Positions 30,010-31,287 of a stretch of 31,287 bases of DNA are shown here, in pieces. Every line of letters begins with the position of its first letter. Positions within the stretch are counted from its first letter, which is position 1. Where the stretch lies: positions 1 through 31,287 of IMG/VR virus record IMGVR_UViG_3300042905_000399; one strand, given 5' to 3'. The position numbers and the translations under genes were made by a program. The notes beneath the pieces are model-generated. The model did not search any database. It saw nothing but the letters and a program-made list of their open reading frames with translations, and was not told where the DNA came from. The DNA is from a virus.

Positions 30010-30955
30010 TTTGGTTCTCCAGTTTCATGTACTCACGAGCATACTGCTCAGGCGTGATGCCAAATTTCTTGGCAAGGCGCACTTGTGTCTCCGTCAACAC
30101 AACTTTTTTGGGAGCTGTGCTTCGTGAAGCCGGAGCTACCACGGTGGCAGGTTTGTTTGCGCTGCGACTAGGCTTGCCGCCCCCAGTCTGCGTTTCTTCG
30201 GTGAATTCCTCGGGGAACTTTGACCGCATGGTCTTGTCGATGCGGTTGTAGTATTCATCCGTGGTTGCATAGGCCATCCCATGCTTTTCCACCATTTCCT
30301 CATGCAGGCCTAGGGCCATAGCCGTCATTACGCGATTTTTCCCGAACCATAAATTGCGCTCTAGCCACGCATTTACTCGCGGGTCCGCTGGAATAACGGG
30401 CCTTTCTTCCTGCTGATTCCGTATGTTTACCTCATTTTCTTCGCGCTGTAAAGCATTTTGTTCTGCCCTGCTGGTTTGCGCAACCTTATATTGTGCGGCT
30501 GTCAAAGCCTGCTGGGCATCGAGGAGCTGGTCAGAATCTCCAGACTCAAACGCCTGCTTGTAAGCCGTTTGTGCCTCTTTAAGCTCTCGCTGAACCGAGT
30601 CTTTGTACGATTCATAGAGGGCTTGTTCTGACTTGCTGGTCTTGGTTTTAAGTGCTTTATTTTCTTCCATCAGTCGTTGCGCAAAAGCAACGGCCTCGGA
30701 ACGCTCGCGATCAGCAGCCTCTTTGGCTCGGCGCTCATCGTGCCAAACCTTCTTCATCTGCTTGAGGCGGAACTTCACTTTTTCCGAGTAGTCCTCAAGC
30801 TCGTCTTCTTCAAGCTCTTTAACCAGATCTTCTGGCATGGGCTCTCGGCCGCGATCATCTTCAGGAGTGTCATCTTGGACAGAGACTTCAACTTCCTCTG
30901 CCGTACTGTCGATATCGACTGTGATCTCTTGATTCTCAGGCTTTTGTGTTGCCAT
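30002..30955 (-). CDS. Putative scaffolding protein, 317 aa
   Basis: The ATG has AAGGAG upstream. The first 50 residues are acidic and disordered (EVSVQDDTPEDDRGREPMPE). Residues about 55-180 are a long charged coiled coil (EKVKFRLKQMKKVWHDERRA, ENKALKTKTSKSEQALYESY). A conserved-looking helical part follows (ADPRVNAWLERNLWFGKNRV). The C-terminus is basic (ITPEQYAREYMKLENQNG). Acidic N-terminus, coiled-coil middle and basic C-terminal helix upstream of a capsid gene are the usual shape of scaffolding proteins. No protease motif is seen. The chaperonin gene just upstream fits an assembly block. Confidence 0.82.
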   Translation of the reverse strand: MATQKPENQEITVDIDSTAEEVEVSVQDDTPEDDRGREPMPEDLVKELEEDELEDYSEKVKFRLKQMKKVWHDERRAKEAADRERSEAVAFAQRLMEENKALKTKTSKSEQALYESYKDSVQRELKEAQTAYKQAFESGDSDQLLDAQQALTAAQYKVAQTSRAEQNALQREENEVNIRNQQEERPVIPADPRVNAWLERNLWFGKNRVMTAMALGLHEEMVEKHGMAYATTDEYYNRIDKTMRSKFPEEFTEETQTGGGKPSRSANKPATVVAPASRSTAPKKVVLTETQVRLAKKFGITPEQYAREYMKLENQNG

Positions 30956-30964
30956 GACTTCTCC

Positions 30965-31287
30965 TTATTTGCGTGAAATGCCGCGAGGATCTTCTACAAC
31001 CCCCTCGACAGAATCATCGTTGATGATGCGGAACTCTCGTCCGTGGATCTTCAACCTTGTCCCAGCGTGAGGCCGGACCAAGATAAAGTCCCCTTGTTTG
31101 CACCAAGGGCCACTTGGAAAACGTGAGGCGTCTTTGTAGCAGTCAGGTCCGAGTTTGACGACGAACAAGACTGTCGTTAGCAGCTCTTCGTGCTGCATGG
31201 TAATGTCGGCTTTAACGATGCCGCTATCGAACTTGTCTTCTATCTCCGGGATAGCGCACAGGATGCGATACCCACTTGGGTCAGGAA
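30965..31287 (-). CDS. GroES-like co-chaperonin (N-terminus beyond right edge), 106 aa visible
   Basis: The frame stays open to the window edge. The internal ATG at 31198 is not the true start, because the GroES match continues upstream of it: SGYRILCAIPEIEDKFDSGI. SGIVKAD corresponds to the mobile loop, whose hydrophobic tripeptide docks on GroEL. Further matches are VVKLGPDCYKDASRF, PSGPWCKQGDFILVRPHAGT (barrel strands) and IINDDSVEGVVEDPRGI at the end. Known: T4 gp31 and RB49 CocO replace GroES so that GroEL can fold the phage capsid protein. Placement just before scaffold and capsid genes fits that role. Confidence 0.88.
   Translation of the reverse strand, partial: PDPSGYRILCAIPEIEDKFDSGIVKADITMQHEELLTTVLFVVKLGPDCYKDASRFPSGPWCKQGDFILVRPHAGTRLKIHGREFRIINDDSVEGVVEDPRGISRK

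Noticed and set aside
1-31287. CRISPR array, integrase or attachment site
   Set aside because: No regularly spaced repeats and no recombinase frame seen; nothing indicates lysogeny in this window.

Overview
The window is a late (structural) region of a tailed double-stranded DNA phage. Every gene I can support lies on the minus strand, packed end to end with TAATG, ATGA, GTGA and TGATG junctions. The only long non-coding stretch is about 160 bases just downstream of the major capsid gene. There are virion genes of podovirus type (adaptor, nozzle-like and internal proteins) and no tape measure, tail tube or sheath, so I infer a short-tailed phage. The relatives I recognise from memory are environmental (marine and freshwater) phages. 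A periplasmic solute-binding protein of the TctC/Bug family, a group greatly expanded in Burkholderiales, hints at a betaproteobacterial host. That host call is inference only.

Read in transcription order (right to left), the layout is as follows. A GroES-like co-chaperonin is cut by the right edge (30965-31287). Then come a scaffold-like protein (30002-30955), a conserved small protein (29560-30009), a decoration-type protein (28851-29543) and an HK97-type major capsid protein (27929-28837), closed by a clear terminator. From 27.8 to 22.6 kb follow two beta-rich structural proteins, a run of small, mostly lysine-rich proteins of unknown job, a connector (23500-24444), a zinc-ribbon protein and an SU10-type adaptor (21892-22605). 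From 21.9 to 16.6 kb is a tail-fibre/adhesin block: two beta-rich proteins, an S74-chaperone fibre, a protein built of about eleven 20-residue repeats, a fibre with a NAT repeat, a glycine-tract adhesin and a DUF4376 protein.

Between fibres and lysis genes lies the accessory region (13.5-16.0 kb). It holds an ATP-grasp ligase-like gene, the secreted TctC-like binding protein and a 2OG-Fe(II) oxygenase gene. The oxygenase gene is low in GC and sits between two near-identical copies of the start of the neighbouring gene, which looks like an insertion scar. The lysis block follows: two small membrane/coiled-coil proteins, a 3TM holin candidate and a GH24 lysozyme with Cys in place of the usual catalytic Asp. 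Last come a nozzle/stabilization-type tail protein, an appendage-type protein, three internal or ejection-type proteins and, cut by the left edge, a very large polyvalent protein with a ParB/DdrB-like domain.

Terminase, portal and replication genes are not in the window. The most unusual content is the 13.5-16 kb accessory block and the polyvalent protein at the left edge. Family names are from recognition of motifs by eye; no database search was possible.
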